In this document: one piece after another, positions 32,272-40,548 of the stretch | Layout of the letters: each line of letters opens with the position of its first letter | Position numbering within the stretch: position 1 is the first letter of the stretch | Assembly: GCF_019890725.1 (NCBI RefSeq) | Contig: NZ_JAINZZ010000058.1 | Location: forward strand, 1-51,708 | Reading direction: 5' to 3' | From: Actinacidiphila acidipaludis | GTDB taxonomy: Bacteria; Actinomycetota; Actinomycetes; Streptomycetales; Streptomycetaceae | DNA: 51,708 nt | The notes under the pieces: generated by a model | Databases searched by the model: none | Seen by the model: the letters and a program-made list of their open reading frames with translations, nothing else | Told to the model about the DNA's origin: nothing | Program-made: the position numbers and the translations under genes

Positions 32272-33894
32272 ATCAACGCGTCCACGAGTCCACCCGCCGT
32301 CGAACTGCGCGGCATCACCAAGCGCTTCCCCGGCGTCGTCGCCAACCACGACATCGAGATCACCGTGCGCAGCGGCACCGTGCACGCCCTCGTGGGCGAG
32401 AACGGCGCCGGCAAGTCCACGCTGATGAAGATCCTCTACGGCATGCAGAAGCCGGACGAGGGCACCATCGCCGTCAACGGCGAGCAGGTGAGCTTCGGCG
32501 ACCCCGGCGACGCGATCGCGCGCGGGATCGGCATGGTGCACCAGCACTTCATGCTCGCCGACAACCTGACCGTGCTGGAGAACGTCGTCCTGGGCAGCGA
32601 GAAGCTGCACGGGATCGGCGGCCGGGCGCGGGCCAGGATCAAGGAGATATCGGACTCCTACGGGCTCGGCGTCCGGCCGGACGTGCTGATCGAGGACCTG
32701 GGCGTCGCCGACCGGCAGCGCGTGGAGATCCTCAAGGTCCTCTACCGCGGCGCCCGCATCCTCATCCTCGACGAGCCGACCGCCGTGCTCGTCCCGCAGG
32801 AGGTCGACGCGCTCTTCGACAACCTGCGCGAGCTCAAGGCCGAGGGCCTGACCGTCATCTTCATCTCCCACAAGCTGGGCGAGGTGCTGTCGGTCGCGGA
32901 CGAGATCACCGTCATCCGCCGCGGCACCACCGTCGGCAACGCGGACCCGAAGAGCACCACCACCAAGCAGCTCGCCGAGCTGATGGTCGGCAGCGAACTG
33001 CCCTCGCCGGAGACCCGCGAGTCCACCGTCACCACCCAGGCGATGCTGACGGTCCAGGCCCTGCGGATGGCCGAGGTCGACCTCGACGGCGTCGAGCGCG
33101 TCGTGCTGGACGACATCGACTTCACCATCCACAAGGGCGAGGTGCTGGGCATCGCCGGTGTGGAGGGCAACGGCCAGGCCGAACTGGTCGAGGCGATCAT
33201 GGGCATGCGCGTTCCGGACGGCGGCACCGTGGTGCTGGACGGCCAGGACATCTCGCAGGACCCCACGCGCAAGCGGCGCGAGGACGGCATCGGCTACATC
33301 CCCGAGGACCGGCACCGGCATGGCCTGCTGCTGGAAGCCCCGCTGTGGGAGAACCGGATCCTCGGCCACGTCACCGAGCGGCCCAACAGCAAGGGCTTCC
33401 TCATCGACACCGCCGCGGCCCGCCGGGACACCGAGCGGATCGTCCGGGAGTACGACGTCCGCACCCCTGGTATCGAGGTCACCGCGGCCTCGCTGTCCGG
33501 CGGCAACCAGCAGAAGCTGATCGTCGGACGCGAGATGAGCCATCTGCCCAAGTTGCTGATCGCCGCGCACCCCACGCGCGGCGTGGACGTCGGCGCGCAG
33601 GCGCAGATCTGGGACCAGATACGCGAGGCCCGGCGCGAGGGCCTGGCCGTGCTGCTGATCTCCGCCGACCTCGACGAGCTGATCGGCCTGTCCGACACGC
33701 TGCGCGTGATGTACCGCGGGCGGCTCGTCGCCGACGCCGACCCCGCCACCATCACCCCGGAGGAGCTGGGCTCGGCCATGACCGGCGCGGCCAGCGGCCA
33801 TCTGGAACACGACCGAGACCCCGCGGCCGCCGCGGCCACCGTGGGCTCCGAGGACACCGACGGGTCCGCGACGTCCGGGGGAGAGGACCGATGA
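32272..33894 (+). CDS. Nucleoside ABC transporter ATP-binding protein, apparent ATC start
   Basis: This ~540-residue tandem ATPase of a BMP-type nucleoside importer has a first half with VELRGITKRFPGVVANHDIE, Walker A GENGAGKST (residues 42-50), the degenerate DLGVADRQRVEILK signature and Walker B ILILDEPTA. The second half has the degenerate P-loop GVEGNGQAE and SLSGGNQQKLIVGRE. Conserved sequence begins at the codon ATC (32272), read here as the initiator. AGGAGAG lies 7 nt upstream and there is no ATG/GTG/TTG/CTG in frame between there and GTG 32365. That GTG would cut off the first 31 residues of the domain. The stop overlaps the next start (ATGA). Confidence 0.85.
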   Translation: MNASTSPPAVELRGITKRFPGVVANHDIEITVRSGTVHALVGENGAGKSTLMKILYGMQKPDEGTIAVNGEQVSFGDPGDAIARGIGMVHQHFMLADNLTVLENVVLGSEKLHGIGGRARARIKEISDSYGLGVRPDVLIEDLGVADRQRVEILKVLYRGARILILDEPTAVLVPQEVDALFDNLRELKAEGLTVIFISHKLGEVLSVADEITVIRRGTTVGNADPKSTTTKQLAELMVGSELPSPETRESTVTTQAMLTVQALRMAEVDLDGVERVVLDDIDFTIHKGEVLGIAGVEGNGQAELVEAIMGMRVPDGGTVVLDGQDISQDPTRKRREDGIGYIPEDRHRHGLLLEAPLWENRILGHVTERPNSKGFLIDTAAARRDTERIVREYDVRTPGIEVTAASLSGGNQQKLIVGREMSHLPKLLIAAHPTRGVDVGAQAQIWDQIREARREGLAVLLISADLDELIGLSDTLRVMYRGRLVADADPATITPEELGSAMTGAASGHLEHDRDPAAAAATVGSEDTDGSATSGGEDR

Positions 33895-35000
33895 AGAAGT
33901 TCGACAAGGACCGGCTGATCCTGGGGATCGCCGCGCCCGTGCTCGCCGTGGTCGGCGCGCTGATCGTCACCGCGCTGGTGATCGTGGCCACCGGGAAGGA
34001 GCCGTTCACGGCCTTCCACGTCATGATCAACTACGGTGACAAGACCGACAGCCAGGTCTACATCCTCAACAAGGCCACCACGTACTACCTGGCCGGTCTC
34101 GCGGTCGCGGTCGGGTTCCGGATGAACCTGTTCAACATCGGTGTGGACGGCCAGTACCGGCTCGCCGCGTTCTTCGCGGCCGCGGCCGGCGGCGCGGTGT
34201 CCCTGCCGGGGATCATCCAGATCCCGCTCGTCATCGTCACCGCCATGGTGGTCGGCGCCGTCTGGGCGGCGATCGCCGGCGTGCTGAAGGTGACCCGCGG
34301 GGTCAGCGAGGTCATCTCCACGATCATGCTGAACTCGATCGCGGGCATCGTGATCGGGTACTTCCTGCAGGGCGGCCGGCTCGGTGTGCTCGACAAGAGC
34401 GCCAACATGGTCTCCACCAAGCCGCTGCCGTCCTCCGGCCACCTGTTCAACTTCAACACCACCGGCGGCCCGGTCGACGGCTTCATCGTCCTCGCCGTCA
34501 TCGCCGGCCTGGTCTACTGGTACGGCCTGTCCCGCACCCGCTTCGGCTTCGACCTGCGGGCGGTCGGCCGCTCGCAGTCGGCCGCCGAGGCGTCCGGCGT
34601 CAGCGTCAAGCGCATGGTGATCACCAGCATGCTGATCTCCGGCGCGATGGCCGGCCTGGTGGGCATGCCCACCCTGCTCAACGAGTCCTACGACTACGGC
34701 ACCGACTTCCCCGTCGGCATCGGCTTCACCGGTATCGCGGTCGCCCTGCTCGGCCGCAACAACCCGATCGGCGTCGCGGTCGGCGCCGTGCTGTGGGCCT
34801 TCCTGGAGCGCGCCTCCAACGGCCTGGAGTTCGAGGGCTACGACAAGGAGATCGTCGGCGTCATCCAGGGCGTCATCGTCCTGGCCGTCGTCATCGCGTA
34901 CGAGGTCGTCCGCCGCTACGGCATCACCCGGCAGCAACGCCAAGTCGGCGCGGAGCTCGCGGCCGCCGGCACCAAGGAAAAGCAGGAGGTTGCGGCGTGA
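33891..35000 (+). CDS. Nucleoside ABC transporter permease 1
   Basis: This 369-residue integral membrane protein of the BPD_transp_2 class has about eight to ten helices. Motifs shared with BMP-system permeases include GFRMNLFNIGVDGQYRLAAFFAA, ISTIMLNSIAG, YGLSRTRFGFDLRAVGRSQSAAEASGVSV and GFTGIAVALLGRNNPIG. Its ATG overlaps the ATPase stop by 4 nt and its own stop overlaps the next permease, so subunits are made in step. It pairs with the second permease to form the transmembrane channel. Confidence 0.93.
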   Translation: MKKFDKDRLILGIAAPVLAVVGALIVTALVIVATGKEPFTAFHVMINYGDKTDSQVYILNKATTYYLAGLAVAVGFRMNLFNIGVDGQYRLAAFFAAAAGGAVSLPGIIQIPLVIVTAMVVGAVWAAIAGVLKVTRGVSEVISTIMLNSIAGIVIGYFLQGGRLGVLDKSANMVSTKPLPSSGHLFNFNTTGGPVDGFIVLAVIAGLVYWYGLSRTRFGFDLRAVGRSQSAAEASGVSVKRMVITSMLISGAMAGLVGMPTLLNESYDYGTDFPVGIGFTGIAVALLGRNNPIGVAVGAVLWAFLERASNGLEFEGYDKEIVGVIQGVIVLAVVIAYEVVRRYGITRQQRQVGAELAAAGTKEKQEVAA

Positions 35001-36283
35001 GCGCCACGGCTACTCAGACTCCGCCGGCCGCCGCGCCGCGTGCCGGTGCCCCCAGGCGCGGCCGGGTCAGGTTCACCCCCGCGGTGGTCATGCTGGTCAT
35101 CGCGGCCGCCCTGGTGCTGGTCGCCGCCGTCCGGGCGATCACCGGCGCCAACGACGTCACCTCCGCCGGCCAGATCGCCGGCGCCCTGTCCAGCGCGGTG
35201 CCGATCGGCCTCGCGGGCCTGGCCGGCCTGTGGTCGGAGCGGGCCGGCGTGGTCAACATCGGCCTCGAGGGCATGATGATCCTCGGCACCTTCTTCGGCG
35301 CCTGGGCGGGCTGGCAGACCAACCCGTGGCTCGCGGTGCTGGCCGGTGTGCTCGGCGGCGCGGCCGGCGGCCTGGTGCACGCGATCGTGACCGTCACCTT
35401 CGGCGTCGACCACATCATCGCCGGTGTCGCGATGAACATCCTGGCCTCGGGCGTCACCGCCTACCTGGCCAAGAAGCTGTTCACCGACGGGTCCGCGGCC
35501 GAGAAGGGCGGCACCCCCAAGCAGTCACCGCCGATGGGCGACATCAAGCACTTCACCGTGCCGGGCCTGTCGCACTGGCTGGACACCGTCGAGAAACACC
35601 ACTGGTTCCTGCTCTCCGACCTGGCCGGGATCGTCGGCGGCTTCGTCACCAACATCTCGTCGCTGACCCTGCTGGCGATCGTGCTGTTCGCCGGGACGTT
35701 CTTCGTCCTGTGGCGCACCCCGTTCGGTCTGCGGCTGCGGTCCTGCGGTGAGAACCCGGTGGCCGCCGAGTCGCTGGGCGTCAACGTCTACACCTACAAG
35801 TACATCGCCGTGATCGTCTCCGGGGCGCTGGCCGGCCTCGGCGGTGTCTTCCTGGCGATCCAGACGCACTTCTACCTGGCCGGGCAGACCGGTGGCCGCG
35901 GCTACATCGGTCTGGCCGCCATGATCTTCGGCAACTGGCGGCCGGGCGGCCTCGCCATGGGCGCCGGCCTGTTCGGTTACGCCGACAGCCTCCAGCTGCG
36001 CAACGGCGGCCCCTCGGTGCACGCCCTGCTCCTGCTGCTGGCCGTGCTGCTGCTCGGCATGGCGATCTGGAAGTTCCTGCGCGGCGCCCGCATCGGCGCG
36101 GCGATCGCGCTGGCCTTCGCGGTGCTGCTGTCCGTGTGGTACCTGACCACCGACACGGTGCCGGACGAGGTCGTGCAGGCCACGCCGTACGTGGCCACAC
36201 TGCTCGTGATGGGCCTGTCCGCGCAGCGGCTGCGGATGCCGAAGGCGGACGGCCTGCCGTACCGCAAGGGAGAAGGCAAGTGA
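34997..36283 (+). CDS. Nucleoside ABC transporter permease 2
   Basis: This 428-residue BPD_transp_2 permease has about ten transmembrane helices. Motifs include GLAGLWSERAGVVNIGLEGMMILGTFFGAW, GVDHIIAGVAMNILASGVTAYLA, RTPFGLRLRSCGENPVAAESLGVNV and GRGYIGLAAMIFGNWRPGGL. A hydrophilic loop lies at about residues 165-205. The C-terminus carries three extra helices with a polar tail. GTG start overlaps the previous stop (GTGA) and its stop overlaps the cdd start in the same way. Confidence 0.93.
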   Translation: MSATATQTPPAAAPRAGAPRRGRVRFTPAVVMLVIAAALVLVAAVRAITGANDVTSAGQIAGALSSAVPIGLAGLAGLWSERAGVVNIGLEGMMILGTFFGAWAGWQTNPWLAVLAGVLGGAAGGLVHAIVTVTFGVDHIIAGVAMNILASGVTAYLAKKLFTDGSAAEKGGTPKQSPPMGDIKHFTVPGLSHWLDTVEKHHWFLLSDLAGIVGGFVTNISSLTLLAIVLFAGTFFVLWRTPFGLRLRSCGENPVAAESLGVNVYTYKYIAVIVSGALAGLGGVFLAIQTHFYLAGQTGGRGYIGLAAMIFGNWRPGGLAMGAGLFGYADSLQLRNGGPSVHALLLLLAVLLLGMAIWKFLRGARIGAAIALAFAVLLSVWYLTTDTVPDEVVQATPYVATLLVMGLSAQRLRMPKADGLPYRKGEGK

Positions 36284-36711
36284 CCGACCCCGCTGACACT
36301 CCGCGTCCCGGCCCCGACGCCGGTGCCGTGGACTGGGAGGCGCTGCGCGGCGCCGCCCGGGAGGCCATGGAACGGGCCTACGCGCCCTACTCCGGCTTCC
36401 CGGTCGGCGCGGCGGCGCTGGCCGACGACGGACGGGTCGTCGTCGGCTGCAACGTCGAGAACGCGGCCTACGGCGTCGCCCTGTGCGCCGAGTGCGGCCT
36501 GGTCTCGGCGCTGCACGCCTCCGGCGGGGGCCGGCTCGTCGCCTTCACCTGCGTCGACCTGCGGGGCGACGTGCTGATGCCCTGCGGGCGGTGCCGGCAG
36601 CTGCTGTGGGAGCACGGCGGCCCCGGACTGCTGGTGGAGACGGTGCGCGGGGTGCGCACCATGAGCGAGGTGCTGCCCGACGCGTTCGGGCCGGACGACC
36701 TGGACCGCTGA
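36280..36711 (+). CDS. cdd: Cytidine deaminase
   Basis: This 143-residue zinc enzyme deaminates cytidine and deoxycytidine to uridine and deoxyuridine. Visible are AYAPYSGFPVGAAAL, GCNVENAAYGVALCAECGLVSAL (zinc Cys and catalytic Glu) and MPCGRCRQLLWE (the PCxxC zinc pair). The short form is usually a homotetramer. Its GTG overlaps the permease stop by 4 nt, so it is translationally coupled to the uptake system: imported cytidine meets its deaminase at once. Confidence 0.95.
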   Translation: MTDPADTPRPGPDAGAVDWEALRGAAREAMERAYAPYSGFPVGAAALADDGRVVVGCNVENAAYGVALCAECGLVSALHASGGGRLVAFTCVDLRGDVLMPCGRCRQLLWEHGGPGLLVETVRGVRTMSEVLPDAFGPDDLDR

Positions 36712-36825
36712 ACCGGCCCGCGACCGTCGCAGCGCGGCGCCCCACCCCGGCGCCGCGCCCGCGGCCCCACGCCGCCGCCCACCCGCGGCCGCCGGCCGCA
36801 CCAACCCTTCGAGGAACCGAGATTC

Positions 36826-38103
36826 ATGGACGCCATCTCCGTCATCCGTACCAAGCGCGACCGCGGCCGGCTCAGCGACGAGCAGATCGACTGGGTCATC
36901 GACGCCTACACCCGGGGCGTGGTCGCCGACGAGCAGATGTCGGCGCTCGCCATGGCGATCCTGCTCAACGGCATGGACCGGTCCGAGATCGCCCGCTGGA
37001 CCGCCGCGATGATCGCCTCCGGCGAGCGGATGGACTTCTCCAGCCTGTCCCGGCCCACCGCGGACAAGCATTCCACCGGCGGCGTCGGCGACAAGATCAC
37101 GCTGCCGCTGGCCCCGCTGGTGGCGGCCTGCGGCGCGGCGGTGCCGCAGCTCTCCGGGCGCGGCCTCGGCCACACCGGCGGCACCCTGGACAAGCTGGAG
37201 TCCATCCCCGGCTGGCGGGCGACGCTCTCGAACGCCGAGATGCTGTCGGTGCTGGACGAGGTGGGCGCGGTCATCTGCGCGGCGGGTGACGGACTGGCCC
37301 CGGCCGACAAGAAGCTCTACGCGCTGCGGGACGTGACCGCGACGGTGGAGGCGATCCCGCTGATCGCCTCGTCCATCATGTCCAAGAAGATCGCCGAGGG
37401 CACCGGCTCGCTCGTGCTCGACGTCAAGGTCGGTTCCGGCGCCTTCATGAAGTCCCTGGAGGACGCGCGGGAGCTGGCCGCGACGATGGTCGGGCTCGGC
37501 ACCGACCACGGCGTGCGGACGGTCGCCCTGCTCACCGACATGTCGGTGCCGCTCGGCCTCACCGCCGGCAACGCGCTCGAGGTGCGCGAGTCGGTGGAGG
37601 TGCTGGCCGGCGGCGGTCCCGCGGACGTCGTCGAGCTGACCCTCGCCCTGGCCCGCGAGATGCTGGACGCGGCCGGCCTGACCGACGCGGACCCCGCGAA
37701 GGCGCTTGCCGACGGCTCCGCGATGGATGTGTGGCGGCGGATGATCCGGGCGCAGGGCGGCGACCCGGACGCCACGCTGCCGGTCGCCCGCGAGACCCAC
37801 GTGGTGACCGCGCCGGCCACCGGTGTGCTCAGCGGGCTCGACGCGTACGCGGTCGGCCTGGCCGCCTGGCGGCTGGGCGCGGGCCGCGCGCGCAAGGAGG
37901 ACGCGGTCCAGGCCGGCGCGGGCATCGAACTGCACGCCAAGCCCGGTGACGCGGTCACCGAAGGCGCGCCGCTGATGACCCTGCACACCGACACCCCGGA
38001 GCAGTTCGGCTACGCCCTCCAGGCGCTGGAGGACGCGGTGACCGTCGCCGCCCCCGGCTCGGCCCCCGCGCCCACCCCGATCGTCCTCGACCGCATCGCC
38101 TGA
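36826..38103 (+). CDS. deoA: Thymidine phosphorylase
   Basis: This 425-residue pyrimidine-nucleoside phosphorylase cleaves thymidine or deoxyuridine (and likely uridine) to base and (deoxy)ribose-1-phosphate. The N-terminal alpha domain (RTKRDRGRLSDEQIDWVI, GMDRSEIARWTAAM) precedes the phosphate/nucleoside site KHSTGGVGDKITLPLAPLVAACG, the LSGRGLGHTGGTLDKLES motif and MSKKIAEGTGSLVLDVKVGSGAF. The C-terminal domain begins near residue 330. It follows cdd by 114 nt. Together with cdd and the deoC at the right end it makes a nucleoside-to-central-metabolism route. Confidence 0.95.
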   Translation: MDAISVIRTKRDRGRLSDEQIDWVIDAYTRGVVADEQMSALAMAILLNGMDRSEIARWTAAMIASGERMDFSSLSRPTADKHSTGGVGDKITLPLAPLVAACGAAVPQLSGRGLGHTGGTLDKLESIPGWRATLSNAEMLSVLDEVGAVICAAGDGLAPADKKLYALRDVTATVEAIPLIASSIMSKKIAEGTGSLVLDVKVGSGAFMKSLEDARELAATMVGLGTDHGVRTVALLTDMSVPLGLTAGNALEVRESVEVLAGGGPADVVELTLALAREMLDAAGLTDADPAKALADGSAMDVWRRMIRAQGGDPDATLPVARETHVVTAPATGVLSGLDAYAVGLAAWRLGAGRARKEDAVQAGAGIELHAKPGDAVTEGAPLMTLHTDTPEQFGYALQALEDAVTVAAPGSAPAPTPIVLDRIA

Positions 38104-38118
38104 CCCGTCCGCTCGCCC

Positions 38119-38138
38119 GACCGGGCAGCGGCCCGGTC
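38119..38138. terminator. Convergent terminator hairpin
   Basis: GACCGGGC-AGCG-GCCCGGTC, an 8-bp perfect stem with 4-nt loop, lies between deoA and the convergent MFS gene; its right arm reaches the MFS stop codon. Confidence 0.68.
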
Positions 38139-39399
38139 AGGCGGCGGCGGTGCGCCGCCCGGACACGGCCCGCAGTGCGGGCCCCGCGGCCAGGACGACG
38201 GCCGCCAGGGCCACCGCCGCGGCACCGGCCCAGCCGGCCAGGTGGTAGGCGGACGCGGCGACGCTGCCGCCCGCGCTGTTGCCGATGTAGTAGGCCGTCA
38301 GATACAGCGCCGACGCCTGGGCCCGCCCGGTCGTCGCCGTCCGGCTGACCGCGCCCGAGGCGACCGAGTGCCCGGTGAAGAACCCGGCGGTGATCAGCAC
38401 CAGGCCGAGCAGGATCAGCGGAAGCGGCCCGGCCAGCGTCAGCAGCAGCCCGGCCGCGCACAGCACGAGCGCCACCGTGAAGGCGCCCCGCCGGCCCAGG
38501 CGGCCCTGCAGTGCGCCGGACGCGGCCGAGGCCGCCGTGCCGACCAGGTACACCAGGAAGATCGCGCCGACCGCCGTCTGCGACAGGTGGTACGGCGCCG
38601 CCGTCAGCCGGTAGCCGAGGACCGTGTAGACCGCGCCGAACACCGCCATGAAGAGCAGCCCCAGCAGGTAGAGCCGGCGCAGCCGAACGTCGCGGACGTG
38701 ACCGGTCACCGTGCGCCAGAGCGCGGCCGGGTGGACCGGGCCGGGCGTGAAGTGCCGTGCCCGCGGGGCCAGCAGCCGGAACGCCACCGCGCAGGCCAGC
38801 GCGGTCACGCCGACGGCCAGCAGCGCCGTCCGCCACCCGAAGGCCTGCGCCAGCACGCCGCCCGCGACCCGGCTGCTCATGCCGCCGATGGAGTTGCCCG
38901 CGACGTACAGGCCGATCGCGGAGGGGATCGCCGACGGGTGGACCTCCTCCGCCAGGTACGCCATCGCGGTCGCCGGCAGTCCCGCCAGCGCCACGCCCTG
39001 CACCGCGCGCAGCGCCACCAGCACGGCCAGGTTCGGGGCGAAGGGCACCGCGAGCGCCAGCAGGGACGCGCCGAAGACCGAGGCCGTCATCACCGGGGTG
39101 CGCCCGTACTTCTCGCTGAGCGCGCTGACCGGCAGCAGCGCCACCGCCAGCGCACCGGTCGACGCCGTCACCGTCAGGCTGGCCTGGGCGGGCGACAGGT
39201 GCAGCCCGGTGGACAGCGCGGGCAGCAGCGCCTGGGTGGAGTACAGCAGCGCGAACGTGGCCAGGCCGGCGGCGAACAGTGCGAGGTTCGCGCGGCGGTA
39301 CGCCGAAGTGCCTTTGCGCAGACGGGAGTCGGGGGCGGCGGGAGCGGGGGCGGCGTCGTGGCGGCCGAGTGCCGCCGCCCCGGTGTCGGCGGAGGTCAT
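38137..39399 (-). CDS. MFS family efflux transporter
   Basis: This 420-residue protein has about twelve transmembrane helices and MFS motif A as SEKYGRTPVMTASVFG (about residues 92-107). The N-terminal ~40 residues are Ala/Pro-rich and cytoplasmic. It resembles drug/metabolite exporters (YnfM/AraJ-like): GLATFALLYSTQALLPALS in helix 1. ATG 39399 is preferred over upstream in-frame starts because the sequence upstream lacks similarity. It is divergent from a LysR gene 96 nt away, the classic arrangement for a regulator and its target transporter. Confidence 0.88.
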   Translation of the reverse strand: MTSADTGAAALGRHDAAPAPAAPDSRLRKGTSAYRRANLALFAAGLATFALLYSTQALLPALSTGLHLSPAQASLTVTASTGALAVALLPVSALSEKYGRTPVMTASVFGASLLALAVPFAPNLAVLVALRAVQGVALAGLPATAMAYLAEEVHPSAIPSAIGLYVAGNSIGGMSSRVAGGVLAQAFGWRTALLAVGVTALACAVAFRLLAPRARHFTPGPVHPAALWRTVTGHVRDVRLRRLYLLGLLFMAVFGAVYTVLGYRLTAAPYHLSQTAVGAIFLVYLVGTAASAASGALQGRLGRRGAFTVALVLCAAGLLLTLAGPLPLILLGLVLITAGFFTGHSVASGAVSRTATTGRAQASALYLTAYYIGNSAGGSVAASAYHLAGWAGAAAVALAAVVLAAGPALRAVSGRRTAAA

Positions 39400-39438
39400 G
39401 TCCCGAACGTAGGGCGGCGTTCTTCCATGCGTCCAATG

Positions 39439-39472
39439 CATGCAAGAGGCATGATTGATGCGGTGAAGCATC
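39439..39472. promoter_or_regulatory. Twin inverted repeats in MFS-LysR divergent promoter
   Basis: CATGC-AAGAG-GCATG (39439-39453) and GATGC-GGTGAA-GCATC (39457-39472) lie in the 96-nt gap between the divergent MFS and LysR genes. They are good candidates for LysR recognition and activation sites. Confidence 0.55.
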
Positions 39473-39495
39473 ACCACAGGTGACGAGGGGGAGTC

Positions 39496-40446
39496 GTGGT
39501 CCACGAGGCGACCGAACACACACCGCCGGCTGGCACGGGAACGGCCGCGGACGGGTGGGCGGCGCTGCTCGCGCCGCGCCTGGCGCAGTTCGCCGCGGTC
39601 GCCCGGCACGAGCATGTGACGCGGGCGGCGCAGGAGTTGGGCATGCCGCAACCCACGCTCAGCCGTGCGCTGGCGCGGCTGGAGGCGGACCTCGGCGTCA
39701 CCCTGTTCGCCCGGCAGGGCCGCGCGGTTCGGCTGACCCGGGCGGGCGTCACCTTCCGCGACGCCGCCGAGCGCGCGCTCGCGGAGGTGGAACGCGCGGC
39801 CGAGTCGGTGCGGCTGGAGGCGGACCCCGGCGGCGGCCGGGTGGCGTTCGGCTTCCTGCACACCCTCGGCTCCGAGACCGTGCCGGGCCTGCTGCGGGCC
39901 TTCCGTGCCGATCATCCGCGGGTGCGGTTCCAGCTCGTGCAGACCTACGGCGAGGCGATGCTGGAGCGGCTGCGGGCGGGCGAACTCGACCTGTGCCTGA
40001 CGTCGCCGCTGCCGGACGAGCCGGGGCTGGTGGTGCGGCGGCTGGACGAGCAGCGGCTGCGGCTGGTGCTGCCGGCCGGGCACCGGCTCGCCGGACGGCG
40101 CCGGGTGCGGCTGGCCGAGGTGGCCGCCGACCCCTTCGTCACCCTCGAACCCGGGTACGGGCTGCGCCGGATCACCGACGCGCTCTGCGCCGAGGCCGGG
40201 TTCACACCGCGGGTGGCCTTCGAGGGGGAGGAGGCCGAGACCCTGCGCGGGCTGGTCGCGGCGGGACTCGGTGTGGCCCTGCTTCCGCCGCCTGCCGTGC
40301 CCCGGCCCGGCGTCGCCGAGCTGGAAGTGCTCGGTCAGCGGGCCGTGCGCGAGATCGGGGTGGCCTGGCAGGCGGGCCAGACCGACCCGCCGCCCGTCGC
40401 GGCCTTCAAGACGTTCCTGCTCTCCCGCAAGGGGCGTCTGCTGTGA
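39496..40446 (+). CDS. LysR family transcriptional regulator
   Basis: This 316-residue regulator has an N-terminal winged HTH at about residues 30-90 (LAQFAAVARHEHVTRAAQELGMPQPTLSRALARLEADLGVTLFARQGRAVRLTRAG, split here by description only). The C-terminal periplasmic-binding-like effector domain spans ~110-310 (VAFGFLHTLGSETVPGLL, LCLTSPLPDEPGL, GLVAAGLGVALLPPPA). It is divergent from the MFS gene and probably controls it. The GTG at 39496 gives a 25-residue polar lead before the HTH. Confidence 0.9.
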   Translation: MVHEATEHTPPAGTGTAADGWAALLAPRLAQFAAVARHEHVTRAAQELGMPQPTLSRALARLEADLGVTLFARQGRAVRLTRAGVTFRDAAERALAEVERAAESVRLEADPGGGRVAFGFLHTLGSETVPGLLRAFRADHPRVRFQLVQTYGEAMLERLRAGELDLCLTSPLPDEPGLVVRRLDEQRLRLVLPAGHRLAGRRRVRLAEVAADPFVTLEPGYGLRRITDALCAEAGFTPRVAFEGEEAETLRGLVAAGLGVALLPPPAVPRPGVAELEVLGQRAVREIGVAWQAGQTDPPPVAAFKTFLLSRKGRLL

Positions 40447-40548
40447 GCGCCCAGTGGTGTGCCCGCCCGATGTGAGCCCTGGGTCGTGGTCCGCCTGCCA
40501 GGCCGTGCCCGTGGCGGCCGCCTGGCAGAGAGCGGCAGGCTGCCCGGC

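Noticed and set aside
32265..33890. GTG 32265 as start of a 911-residue permease
   Set aside because: The frame is open, but residues before 33891 are a shadow of the ATPase. Permease similarity starts at ATG 33891.
32365..33894. GTG 32365 as the ATPase start
   Set aside because: It would remove the first strand and the RFPGVVANHDIE segment ahead of Walker A, and there is no RBS before it.
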